Position numbers and translations under genes: made by a program. 45,521 nucleotides of DNA from Burkholderiales bacterium. GTDB lineage: Bacteria > Pseudomonadota > Gammaproteobacteria > Burkholderiales > Burkholderiaceae. Shown here piece by piece: positions 15,801 through 22,990 of the stretch; the first letter of the stretch is position 1; every line of letters begins with the position of its first letter. The DNA is taken from NCBI GenBank assembly GCA_947371645.1, contig CANBQJ010000005.1:1-45521 (forward strand). Direction: 5' to 3'. Below the pieces are notes generated by a model that was given only the letters and a program-made list of their open reading frames with translations, was not told where the DNA came from and searched no databases.

Positions 15801-17541
15801 TCACGGTCTCCTTGGGCGCGGCGAACTGGCGTTCAGCTTGCAGGCGCCAGGCGGTGGCGGCGCGCTCGATCAGCAGGTCCTTGGTGCTGCGCACGCGCTG
15901 GGCGGCACCGTCAGACGCCAGCACGGTCAGGATGAGCTTGCTCGGGTCCTTGACGGCGGGCAGCTTGAAGCGCGCCTCGCCGCTGCGGTCGGTGCTCAGC
16001 GTCTGGTTGTTGTCGATCTGCACGGGGAAGGCGCCGCCATAGGCCAGGTCGCCATCGACCATGGTCAGCAGCTGGGCGCGGGCGCTCAGCGTGAGCTCGG
16101 CGTTGCGCACCGGCGCGCCGTCGGGGTAGCGCAGGCGGATGCGGCCGCTCAGGGCCTCGCCGGTCTTGAAGGTGCTGCGCTCGGGCTCGATGAGCACCTC
16201 GAAGTGCGGCTTCACATAGGGGGCGACGCGGAAGCTGGCGGTGTACTCGTCGTCGCCGCGCTTCATGAGGATGTCGTAGCCGCCCACAGGCGCGTTGGGC
16301 GGCAGGGTGAAGCGGGTGTGGGCGCCCACGTCGCTCTGGTAGTTCAGCGTGGCCTGGTGCACCGGCGTGCCGGTGGCGTCCATCACGGTGAGGCTGACGG
16401 GGCCGGGCGTCATGGCCGTGGAGCGCGTGGCCGACTGGAACTCGCGGCCATACAGGCGGATGTTGACCTCGTCGCCGGGGCGGTAGAGCGGCCGGTCCGT
16501 GTAGCCGTAGAGCTTGGTGTTGTAGATCTCGCTGTCGTAGTAGAAGTTCTCGGTGATGAAGACGCCGCCTTCGCGGTCCTGCCCGAAGACGTAGCTGGTC
16601 TCGGGCACGCTGCGCTCGGCGGTGAACACGCCGTCGCGGTCGGTCTGGCCGCTGCCCAGCACGCCATTGAGGTCGGACCAGACCAGGTCGGCACCGGCAG
16701 AAGGCAGTCCGCCCGCGCGTTGGGCCGTCCACACGAAGAGCTGGCGCGACGCCGTCTTGGTCACGGCCAGGGTGTCGGTGACGAAGAGCAGGGTGACGGC
16801 GCGGTGGCGGCCCACCGCCGCCTCGACCACGTAGAGGCCGGGCTTTTGTTTGCCCAGGGGGATGTAGACGTTGCCTTCGCGGGGCGCAGTGAACTCGCTG
16901 GACGAGCCTTCGAGCTTGAGGTCTTTGGGCGGGGCGATGGGCCGGGCGTCGGCCACGGGGTAGCGCATGCGGCTGACCTCGGTGAGGCCGGGCATGGCCT
17001 GGTAGGCACCCCGGTAGACGTAGCTGGGGCCCTGGCCCAGGGTGGCGGGCGTCTTGAGCTGGGGGTTGGCTTCGGTGACGGCCTTGCGCAGCTTGCCATC
17101 GAAGATGCCTTGCCAGACCTCGCGGGCGCGGCGCCACCAGTGGTCCCACAGGTAGCTCAGGGTGTTGGCCAGGCCTTCGGGGCGGGCGGCGGCCTTGAGG
17201 TCGATGCGGTGCAGGTTGCGCTGCTTCTTGAGGAAGTCCAGCGGGCGGTCGACGCGGTAGAGCGCGATCTCGGCACCATCGGCATCGCGCAAGGCGTAAA
17301 GGTCTTCGCCCTTGGCCTCGAAGCGCACGCGGGCCTCTTCGTTGCTGCTGTAGCTGGTGTCGGTCAGCAGGAAGAAGGGGGCGCCGGCGGGCGGGCGGAA
17401 CTCGGGGTCGTCGTCGGCGTGTGCGCTGGCGTGCAGCAACACCAGGGCGCAGAAGGCGAGCAGGCCGATGAGGGCGCGCCACCAGGCGTGGCGCGGCAGG
17501 GTCGTCGTGGTGGCGAGGGGCATGGGGGCGTGGGCGTGCAT
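12817..17541 (-). CDS. yfaS: Bacterial alpha-2-macroglobulin, YfaS/MagD type, thioester present
   Basis: 1574 residues. Start at 17541, 5 bp after the yfaT stop; signal peptide LIGLLAFCALVLLHASAHA without a lipobox, so probably periplasmic. Macroglobulin domains include the MG2 motif RPLYRPGDEVNIRLYGREFQ near 347-365. A bait-region module around 785-850 has SYLPGDTVTVDIDTRNPAGQ and LSLGVVDDMVYAL, and the A2M domain signature MPDALTRWRLTAKAYGQG is near 910-925. The thioester motif DYPYGCVEQTASRM carries Cys1095 and Gln1098 in the canonical GCxEQ, followed by an alpha-toroid and receptor-like C-terminus. Such proteins trap proteases by a conformational change after bait cleavage and are thought to protect the cell envelope. 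The neighbours are those of the E. coli yfa and P. aeruginosa mag operons. Confidence 0.95.
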   Translation of the reverse strand: MHAHAPMPLATTTTLPRHAWWRALIGLLAFCALVLLHASAHADDDPEFRPPAGAPFFLLTDTSYSSNEEARVRFEAKGEDLYALRDADGAEIALYRVDRPLDFLKKQRNLHRIDLKAAARPEGLANTLSYLWDHWWRRAREVWQGIFDGKLRKAVTEANPQLKTPATLGQGPSYVYRGAYQAMPGLTEVSRMRYPVADARPIAPPKDLKLEGSSSEFTAPREGNVYIPLGKQKPGLYVVEAAVGRHRAVTLLFVTDTLAVTKTASRQLFVWTAQRAGGLPSAGADLVWSDLNGVLGSGQTDRDGVFTAERSVPETSYVFGQDREGGVFITENFYYDSEIYNTKLYGYTDRPLYRPGDEVNIRLYGREFQSATRSTAMTPGPVSLTVMDATGTPVHQATLNYQSDVGAHTRFTLPPNAPVGGYDILMKRGDDEYTASFRVAPYVKPHFEVLIEPERSTFKTGEALSGRIRLRYPDGAPVRNAELTLSARAQLLTMVDGDLAYGGAFPVQIDNNQTLSTDRSGEARFKLPAVKDPSKLILTVLASDGAAQRVRSTKDLLIERAATAWRLQAERQFAAPKETVSWRYTLADPSKPAAQRPVKWAALHQESQTRVRGELPASAGKAPGGQSAGQPEGGSLELSLARSGSYTVELYDADDHLLGAAPFWVSGGELKPPQGAIDIVFDQPRYRAGDTARALITFPVAVQDALLTLERDQVEQHGRLGAPGALAKLTRLSDRQWEARISVVAEHAPNITLSVAYVQGHEFGFQNAGIVVLQPELQVQLKPDRSSYLPGDTVTVDIDTRNPAGQGVAAVLSLGVVDDMVYALQPELAPSVTEFFYHLRRNNVRTHSSLSFISYDEAVDPRMAESIARGQQERAVKVLERPRRDERDTAFFDPAVRTDAQGHARISFTMPDALTRWRLTAKAYGQGAADGLVGERRAYVQSDKPFFARWTAATWLREGDQTEATVTVFNQTGQDADLELLAQVAGQTVLTQKLKAGTGASQVALALPAATRTQDVTVLVRQQGKVVDQLLTRIQLEPLAWASERVLSLPLAAGSTRSAFSLPADARNVRLRVVGDGAAAWSQVADGLIDYPYGCVEQTASRMIPLALAIQSLPGAEAPEHPLRQRLYAARLRLAAMSGPDAVFGWWGRGTADNAFLSAYAFHADRLATQTLGIALPAEHWERLLDIYSKHFAQDSLPQRAWTLWFMQGLGLPTGTMVDGLVDTLAQEQVLAAPKAASAPAGNASNASTTAQAPRTLLRGVSPGPFGGGAGQQALTLVLARELARHDTKPWPVALNAPLDVAYARLEAEPGVLAQALLVWTGRRPAQGEAMTLALRQATEAEPTMDRALALSLLARQLSPKASAAALAMEATGPWQRTLSPSGQPEWRSQADAASDMAVDWRSPAPANAQLLVRYQSAKGDAVKLPASVQRKLYLLEAKDGRYHATLVAPGEPLRTDALYVDELQLQASQTVRHALVELALPPGGMLEPSTWGVTLDEGKDGSAMPAATGEARPTGYVVPVELLEPGKPQTIRHLVRLGQKGSHHLPAARMWRMYQPESQTSEAGPVSQTWTVR

Positions 17542-17546
17542 GGTCT

Positions 17547-18347
17547 TCAGGCCGCGTCGGCGAGGAATGCCAGGCGGTAGAGGCCGGCGAAATTGGGGTT
17601 GTGCGCACTGGGGCGCCAGCGGGTGTCCGGCCAGGTCATGAGCCGTTCCCAGCGTTGCCAGCGCAGGCCGTTGTCCGGCGCCGGGTCATGGGGATCTGGG
17701 TGGGGGCGGGGCGCAGCCCCGGTGTGGTAGGCCACGGCGCGGCCCGTCCACACCATGAGGTGCTGGTCATCGCCCTGGTCAAAAAAGAGCAGGTCGCCAG
17801 GCAGGGCCTGGGTGCGGTCCTTGCCCACGGGGCGGGTGTTGAGCTGCACCATGGCCAGGGCCGAGGCGAAGGCGCTGCGCTGGCCATCGGGCGTGGCCCA
17901 GCCGCGGGCCAGGTCAGCCTGGTCGGCGCGCAGGGCGACATCGGGCGGGGGCAGGCGGTCGGCCGGCCAGCCCATGGCGCGCTGCCAGCGGGCGTCGTGC
18001 GGGCGCAGGGCCTCGGCCACGGCAAAGCGCACCAGGCCGGCGCAGTCGCGGTGCACCCAGCGCGGGCTGGGGCGCATGACCTGGTCGCCGACGATGGCGA
18101 CGAACCAAGCGCGGAAGGCCGCGGTCTGGTCGCGGCTGAGGCGGGGCGGCGGCGGTTGGGAGGCCCCGGCCGCGGGGGCAGCCCCGCCTGCCCCGGTGCT
18201 CATGCCGGCGCTCAGTGCGGCATTTTTGGTGGCGTGGCTGGCCAGGGGCCACATTCCCAGGGCCGCGCCCCAGGCGCCCAGGCCCAGGCCGCAGGCCTGC
18301 CGCCGGCTCAGGTCCAGCCGCCTTGACGTGGTGAAGCCCATGCGCAT
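17547..18347 (-). CDS. yfaT: YfaT family DUF1175 protein, NlpC/P60-like
   Basis: 266 residues; start at 18347 (GAAGG 8-9 bases upstream; a second ATG two codons on is possible). The N-terminus SRRQACGLGLGAWGAALGM has twin arginines and a hydrophobic segment, so Tat export is likely, with cleavage near SHA. The DUF1175 core shows WVHRDCAGLVRFAVAEAL with Cys102 and LPGDLLFFDQGDDQHLMVW with His196. This order and spacing resembles NlpC/P60 cysteine peptidases. After the signal there is a Pro/Ala/Gly-rich linker (about 45-70). It is 11 bp behind yfaA and 5 bp before yfaS. P. aeruginosa Mag partners form an inner-membrane/periplasm complex, which suggests the same here. Confidence 0.9.
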   Translation of the reverse strand: MRMGFTTSRRLDLSRRQACGLGLGAWGAALGMWPLASHATKNAALSAGMSTGAGGAAPAAGASQPPPPRLSRDQTAAFRAWFVAIVGDQVMRPSPRWVHRDCAGLVRFAVAEALRPHDARWQRAMGWPADRLPPPDVALRADQADLARGWATPDGQRSAFASALAMVQLNTRPVGKDRTQALPGDLLFFDQGDDQHLMVWTGRAVAYHTGAAPRPHPDPHDPAPDNGLRWQRWERLMTWPDTRWRPSAHNPNFAGLYRLAFLADAA

Positions 18348-18358
18348 CGGCCGTGCCT

Positions 18359-20035
18359 TCAGCGGGCCGTGCGCACGTTCAGGTCCACCCAGCCGGCCTT
18401 GGCACCGGGGCCTTCACCGCCGGCGGGTGTGACGCGGGCAGTGGCCGGCAGCACCACCTGCCAGCGGCCCTGCTCGCGCAAGGCTTTCAGGCGGGCGGGC
18501 AGCAGCTGGCGGGCCACGCGGTGGAAGGTGGGGGTGGCGCTGGGGTTCAGGACCTGCCAGGTCTCGATCTCCAGCAGCTGGGCCAGCAGGGCGCTGTCGA
18601 CGGCCAGCACGGGCACGTCTGCATCCTTGAACTGGTCGGCCATGGCAGGGTAGCTGCGGCGGGCCACGGCCAGCGCCTGGCCCAGGCTGTCTTCGTCCAC
18701 CGCGGCCATGAGGGTCTGGCCCAGGCGCACGGCGCTGACGCGGTGGATGCTGGCCTGACCGTCCTGCACATTGCCATTGGCGTGCGGCACCTTGCGCAAC
18801 CAGGTGCGGCCGTCGGCGCCAGCGGGCAAGGCCCTGGTGCTGACGGCGGCCACGGGCGTGCCTGCGGGCACCCCGGCATTGGCGCCGGCCTTCTTGCGCG
18901 TGACGTCGGCCAGCAGGGTGGCCACGGTGCGGTCGTCGGCTGCTGTGGCGGCGTGGCGCAGGCGGGCGGCCAGCATGGGCGCGTCCAGGCCACCTCCCTT
19001 GTTCCAGCACAGGCCGGCGACCGGGTCCAGCTGAGTGAGCCATTGCTGGGTCTCTTTCTTCGAGACCGACTTCAGCACCTGGCTGCCCGTGGCCCAGTTC
19101 ATGGGCAAGGCCACGCACAGCGCATGCCCGGCAGGCACGGCCTGCCACAGGCGGCGGCTGCCTTCTTGCCACGCGCTCAGCGCCTCGGGGGTGAGGCGGG
19201 CGCTGAGCTGCCAGTCGCCGCCCTGGCGCAGCACCACGCGGGCCGCGTCCAGGCCCGGGAAGAAGGTCTGGTAGCCAAAGGAGAGGTAGTCGGCGCGCGC
19301 GCTGATGTCCTGCTTGAGCCCTTGAAGTGGCCCCAGGCCCAGCGCTTGCGCCTGCGCCGAGAGGCCTTGCGCTGGCGCATGCAGGGCCGCGCTCACCGCC
19401 TGGCGGGCGTCGCGGGCCAGGCTGCCGCCGTCTTCCAGCAGCATGCCCGGTTCGGACAGCACCACCAGGCGTTCACCGGCCCCCACGATCAGCCAGGCGT
19501 GATCGTGGTTGAACCGCAGGACGTACACGACGGCAGCGCCTCCCGGGGCGTCCACCTCGCCGGCCACCGTGAGCTGGCTGTCGGGCAGGGCCACCTTGGC
19601 CAGGTTTTGCAGCAGCTGGGTGGCCAGGTTTTGCTGCAGCACCAGCATGAAGTGATCGGGGCGGCCTTTGTCATCACGCCAGAGTGACAGTTCGGCCGGG
19701 GCGTCCATCAGCGTGGACACCAGGCGGTCGGACCAGCTCAGCTGGTGGTCGTAGGCCAGGCGCTTGAGCGTGCCCACCAGAGACAGGCGGGTGGGGTGGC
19801 TCTCGTAGTAGTGCACCACGTCGTCGGTCAGGATGCCCTTGAGCATGGGCGCGTTGACCAGGTCCTTGGGCAGGTCCGAGAGCCGCGCCGAGCGCACCAG
19901 CACATCGGGTTGCCGCAGGTTGAGGTGCAAGGCGTTGACCGAGGCCGTGAACTGCGCCCGTGTGAGCACGGCAAAGCCCAGGGCACCCACCGCGAGCGTG
20001 GTGGCGAGGAGGATGGATTTCCAGCGTGGCGTCAT
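18359..20035 (-). CDS. yfaA: YfaA family DUF2138 protein
   Basis: 558 residues from ATG 20035 (AGGTG about 5 bases upstream; an upstream in-frame start lacks support). One N-terminal transmembrane anchor (SILLATTLAVGALGFAVLT), then a large periplasmic region. Family-typical pieces are LHLNLRQPDVLVRSARLSDLP, SHPTRLSLVGTLKRLAYDH and FNHDHAWLIVGAGERLVVLS, with an insertion-like low-complexity AATAADDR stretch further on. This is the first gene of the yfaATSQP order. In the Pseudomonas mag system the equivalent protein binds the macroglobulin. No catalytic motif is seen. A structured leader (20054-20141) precedes it. Confidence 0.88.
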   Translation of the reverse strand: MTPRWKSILLATTLAVGALGFAVLTRAQFTASVNALHLNLRQPDVLVRSARLSDLPKDLVNAPMLKGILTDDVVHYYESHPTRLSLVGTLKRLAYDHQLSWSDRLVSTLMDAPAELSLWRDDKGRPDHFMLVLQQNLATQLLQNLAKVALPDSQLTVAGEVDAPGGAAVVYVLRFNHDHAWLIVGAGERLVVLSEPGMLLEDGGSLARDARQAVSAALHAPAQGLSAQAQALGLGPLQGLKQDISARADYLSFGYQTFFPGLDAARVVLRQGGDWQLSARLTPEALSAWQEGSRRLWQAVPAGHALCVALPMNWATGSQVLKSVSKKETQQWLTQLDPVAGLCWNKGGGLDAPMLAARLRHAATAADDRTVATLLADVTRKKAGANAGVPAGTPVAAVSTRALPAGADGRTWLRKVPHANGNVQDGQASIHRVSAVRLGQTLMAAVDEDSLGQALAVARRSYPAMADQFKDADVPVLAVDSALLAQLLEIETWQVLNPSATPTFHRVARQLLPARLKALREQGRWQVVLPATARVTPAGGEGPGAKAGWVDLNVRTAR

Positions 20036-20053
20036 GTCTGCACCTGTTGAGCG

Positions 20054-20141
20054 GCCCCGGCAGGGGCGCACGCATCAGGAGCAGGCAAGCGGCCGCCAGG
20101 CTGCGTGAAGGCGGCCTGGCGATGGGTGTCCCTGATGCGTG
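20054..20141 (-). promoter_or_regulatory. Structured leader of the macroglobulin operon (nested inverted repeats)
   Basis: An 11-bp perfect inverted repeat, CACGCATCAGG (20069-20079) and CCTGATGCGTG (20131-20141), encloses two alternative 7-bp stems: GGCCGCC/GGCGGCC (20091-20097 with 20110-20116) and CGCCAGG/CCTGGCG (20094-20100 with 20115-20121). A further GCCCC/GGGGC hairpin (20054-20067) lies 19 bp from the yfaA start codon. Together they fill most of the 187-bp gap between the GlcG gene and yfaA. There is no T-tract, so it is more likely a leader structure, operator or attenuator than a simple terminator. Confidence 0.5.
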
Positions 20142-20222
20142 GCGTTGTGGCGCCATTGTCAGGTCAATTCGCCAGGCGACTTCACCCCCGCTTGGGTGAG
20201 CCGATGGGTGCTTGGGCGGCGT

Positions 20223-20633
20223 TCAGCCGGCTTGCCAGCCCGCGACCCCGGCCGCCGCCACCTGCGCGTCTTCCGGGGCCTTCACGCCGCTCACGCCGAC
20301 CGCCCCGATGCACTGGCCGTCCACCACGATGGCCACGCCACCTTCCAGCTGGCCTTCGATGCCCGGCGCCGACAGGAAGGCCACGCGGCCGCCGTTGACC
20401 ATGTCTTCCACCAACTTGGTGTCGCGTTTCATCATCACGGCGGTGTGGGCCTTGGCCGGTGCAATTTTGGCCGACGCCAGGTTGGCGCCCTTGAGCCGCA
20501 CGAAGGCCAGCAGGTGGCCGCCGGCGTCGCACACCGCGATCGACACGGGCCACTGCTGCTGCAGGGCGTGGGCCTGGGCTGCGCGCACGATGGCGAGCGC
20601 GTCGTCGTGGTCGAGGGCGGACTGGGTGTACAT
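20223..20633 (-). CDS. GlcG/HbpS family heme-binding-like protein
   Basis: 136 residues from ATG 20633, which has GGAGG 4-5 bases upstream. Single GlcG/HbpS (DUF336) domain: ALAIVRAAQAHALQQQWPVS, IAVCDAGGHLLAFVRLKGA, SAKIAPAKAHTAVMMKRDT, and the conserved end GVAIVVDGQCIGAVGVSGVK. Members bind heme or cofactors, or accompany glycolate and other oxidation operons; no partner gene here fixes the role. No signal peptide, so cytoplasmic. It is divergent from the TlpA-like gene and upstream of the macroglobulin operon on the same strand, possibly reading into it. Confidence 0.88.
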   Translation of the reverse strand: MYTQSALDHDDALAIVRAAQAHALQQQWPVSIAVCDAGGHLLAFVRLKGANLASAKIAPAKAHTAVMMKRDTKLVEDMVNGGRVAFLSAPGIEGQLEGGVAIVVDGQCIGAVGVSGVKAPEDAQVAAAGVAGWQAG

Positions 20634-20789
20634 GGTGCCTCCGTGCGGGCCCCTCGGGATGGGAGGCCCCGTGCCGGTGCACACGCAAAGTTCAGGCCCG
20701 TTGCAGCCGGCGCCACAACTGCGGCACCCGTCACGCTTGCACCCGCCTGACAACGATCTTTACGCCTGCACTACAAATATGGGACATTT

Positions 20790-20806
20790 GCACATTTAAG
20801 ATGTGC
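20790..20806. promoter_or_regulatory. Dyad in the promoter region of the TlpA-ApbE cluster
   Basis: GCACAT (20790-20795) and ATGTGC (20801-20806) are perfect arms around TTAAG, in the only AT-rich stretch of the 225-bp divergent gap (about 20755-20806). A weak plus-strand promoter could be CTGACA (20747-20752) with TACAAA (20772-20777), spacing 19, which would put the dyad at the transcription start. Candidate operator. Confidence 0.35.
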
Positions 20807-20858
20807 CGCATGCGGTGACCATCACCACACGTGCAGAACCTGGAAGAGGTGGCCCCTG

Positions 20859-21386
20859 ATGAAGAGCGGATTGCCGGCCCGAAACCTGGCCTGGAAAAGC
20901 GTGGTGGGTGGGGCGCTGTTGAGCGTGACCGCCCTGGCCAACGCCATCGCCGTGGGTGAGCCCGCCCCGGACTTTCAACTGCCATCGCTGGTCGACGCGC
21001 CATCGGGCAACGTGCTCAAGCTGCGCGACCTGCGCGGCCATGTCGTCTACCTGGACTTCTGGGCCTCCTGGTGCGGGCCCTGCAAGCAGTCCTTTCCCTG
21101 GATGAACAGCCTGCAGCAGCGCTACGGCGCCAAGGGCCTGCAGGTGGTGGCCATCAATTTGGATGAACAGGCCGACGAGGCCCGCCGCTTCCTCTCCAAG
21201 GTGCAGGCGCAGTTCCGTGTGGCCTTCGACCGCGCCAGCGACACCCCGAAGCGCTACGCCATCGTGGGCATGCCGACTTCGGTGCTGATCGGGGCCGATG
21301 GCCAGGTGCTGATGGTGCACACCGGCTTTCGGGCCGACGACGCCAGCAGCCTGGAAAGCGCCATCCAGCAAGCCCTGGCGCACTGA
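20859..21386 (+). CDS. TlpA-like periplasmic thioredoxin
   Basis: 175 residues. Signal peptide WKSVVGGALLSVTALANAIA, then the AhpC/TSA-thioredoxin core typical of TlpA/ResA: GEPAPDFQLPSLVDA, VVYLDFWASWCGPCKQSFP with Cys72-Gly-Pro-Cys75, and the cis-proline in YAIVGMPTSVLIGADG near 142. Such proteins act as thiol-disulphide reductases in the periplasm. It is the first gene of a four-gene plus-strand cluster with DUF4266, DUF3570 and ApbE, all tightly spaced, which recurs in Proteobacteria. A likely partner is the DUF4266 lipoprotein next door, whose C-terminus carries cysteines. Confidence 0.92.
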   Translation: MKSGLPARNLAWKSVVGGALLSVTALANAIAVGEPAPDFQLPSLVDAPSGNVLKLRDLRGHVVYLDFWASWCGPCKQSFPWMNSLQQRYGAKGLQVVAINLDEQADEARRFLSKVQAQFRVAFDRASDTPKRYAIVGMPTSVLIGADGQVLMVHTGFRADDASSLESAIQQALAH

Positions 21387-21392
21387 ACCGAA

Positions 21393-21695
21393 ATGGCGCA
21401 AGCGATGCAAGCCAGCACACCCCACATGACACCCTTCCTGCCTTGTTCTCCCGCCTCTGGCCGCCAGCGTGCCCGCGTCTGGGGCCGCTGTGGCCTGATC
21501 GCCCTGTTGACCTCGCTGGCCGGTTGCGCCGGCCTGCCCGGCCCCCAGCCCTGGGAGAAGGGCAACCTGGCCCGGCCCGAGATGAAGATGGACAAGGACG
21601 GTCTGGAAGCCCGCTTCATGTCCCACGTGTACTTCAGCAAAGAAGCCGCTGCCGGTGGCGATGGCGTGGGCGGAGGTGGCTGTGGCTGCAACTGA
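21393..21695 (+). CDS. DUF4266 small lipoprotein
   Basis: 100 residues from the ATG at 21393, 6 bp after the tlpA-like stop; internal ATGs at 21408 or 21426 are possible. Lipobox in LLTSLAGCAGL, so lipidated after cleavage. The mature part is short and very conserved in style: LPGPQPWEKGNLARPEM, then EARFMSHVYFSKEAAAGG, ending in a glycine-rich GGGGCGCN. The terminal Cys-Gly-Cys is the notable feature and, beside a thioredoxin, suggests a redox or metal site. No function is assigned to the family. The 3' end overlaps the DUF3570 gene by 14 bp. Confidence 0.85.
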   Translation: MAQAMQASTPHMTPFLPCSPASGRQRARVWGRCGLIALLTSLAGCAGLPGPQPWEKGNLARPEMKMDKDGLEARFMSHVYFSKEAAAGGDGVGGGGCGCN

Positions 21696-22956
21696 TCACC
21701 AGACCGGCGCGCGCACGCGCGCCCTGGGTCGCATCGTGCTGGCTGCTTGCGCCCTGCCCGGCGTGCTGGCCACCGGCGCAGCCCTGGCCGAAGAGGCACC
21801 CGAAAAGGCCACGCTGGAGTTCAAACTCTCGGGCTATTCGGACTGGCAAGCGGGAGGCGGCACCAGTGCCAGCACCAGCGCTGCGGGCTCGACCCTGGCC
21901 AGGGCCGCGTCGGCATCGGTGTCTGCGGCCAGCGGTGGCTCCAATGGTGGCACCAGCTCGACGTCCAGCGCGTCGAAGAAGCTGGACCGGGTCCGGGTGA
22001 TCACGCCATCGGTCTCTGCCATGGTGCCCCTGGGGCGCGACTGGTCCATCGAAGGCTCGGGCACCATCGACCACGTCTCCGGTGCCTCGCCCACTTACTA
22101 CGCTGACGCCAACAGCTTTGTCCATTTCAAGGACACCCGCTACGCCGAAGACGGCAAGCTCACGCGCTACTTCAGGCGCCAGGCCTGGGCGCTGGGGCTG
22201 TCCACGTCCAAGGAATCGGACTACCTGTCCAGGGCCTTGTCCATCGAAGGCCGCATCGCCAGCGAAGACCAGAACACCACCGTCAACTTCGGGCTGGGCG
22301 CCACGCGCGACACGGTCAACCCGTCCACGCACATCGTCACGGACGCCCGCAAACGCAGCAACGAGTTCCAGGTCGGCCTGACGCAGGCCATGACCCGCTA
22401 CGACCTGGTGCAACTGGGCTACACCCGCAGCCTGCAAAGCGGCTACCTCAACGACCCGTACAAGAGCTGGGACAAGCGCCCCGACACCCGCGACGCCAAC
22501 GTGCTGCAGCTGCGCTGGAACCACTGGCTGGGCGGCAACGTGCTCAAGACGGGCTACCGCTGGTATGGCGACACCTTCGGCATCCGCGCGCACACGCTGG
22601 ACCTGGCCCTGGTCATGCCCTTTGGCGACGATGGCGAGGCCAGCTTCACGCCAGAGCTGCGCTGGTACACGCAAAGCGCGGCCAATTTCTATGTGCCGGT
22701 GAACACGGCCAGCGCCAGCTACCCCACGCCGGCTGACACCACTGGTTACACCACGCTGGACCAGCGCCTGTCGGCCTTTGGCGCCGTCACGGTGGGGGGC
22801 AAGCTGGCCTGGCCCATGAGCCGGGACTGGTCGATGAACGTCAAGCTGGACTACTACCAGCAGTCATCCGGCATGCGCTTGCTGGACAAGGGCTCCAGTG
22901 GCATCGACAAGTTGTCTGCGGTGATCTGGCAGCTTGGTGCCAAATACACCTTCTGA
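21682..22956 (+). CDS. DUF3570 outer-membrane beta-barrel protein
   Basis: 424 residues from a GTG at 21682, chosen because GGAGG (21672-21676) sits 5 bases before it; ATG 21661 or GTG 21655 are longer alternatives. Signal peptide IVLAACALPGVLATGAALA. The mature protein starts ATLEFKLSGYSDW, has a low-complexity Ser/Ala/Gly insertion (about 45-95), then alternating amphipathic strands (VNFGLGATRDTVNPSTHIVT, YDLVQLGYTRSLQSGYLND, LKTGYRWYGDTFGIRAHTLD). It ends on an aromatic barrel terminus (WQLGAKYTF). DUF3570 is a predicted porin-like family with no known cargo. Translationally coupled to DUF4266; the cluster suggests an envelope redox or metal-related role. Confidence 0.87.
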   Translation: MAATDHQTGARTRALGRIVLAACALPGVLATGAALAEEAPEKATLEFKLSGYSDWQAGGGTSASTSAAGSTLARAASASVSAASGGSNGGTSSTSSASKKLDRVRVITPSVSAMVPLGRDWSIEGSGTIDHVSGASPTYYADANSFVHFKDTRYAEDGKLTRYFRRQAWALGLSTSKESDYLSRALSIEGRIASEDQNTTVNFGLGATRDTVNPSTHIVTDARKRSNEFQVGLTQAMTRYDLVQLGYTRSLQSGYLNDPYKSWDKRPDTRDANVLQLRWNHWLGGNVLKTGYRWYGDTFGIRAHTLDLALVMPFGDDGEASFTPELRWYTQSAANFYVPVNTASASYPTPADTTGYTTLDQRLSAFGAVTVGGKLAWPMSRDWSMNVKLDYYQQSSGMRLLDKGSSGIDKLSAVIWQLGAKYTF

Positions 22957-22990
22957 TCACCGCGTCTGACGGCAGCATCGCAAGCAAACC

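Noticed and set aside
15730..17580. A 616-codon open frame on the plus strand
   Set aside because: Antisense to yfaS; valine/glycine-rich shadow of a GC-rich gene.
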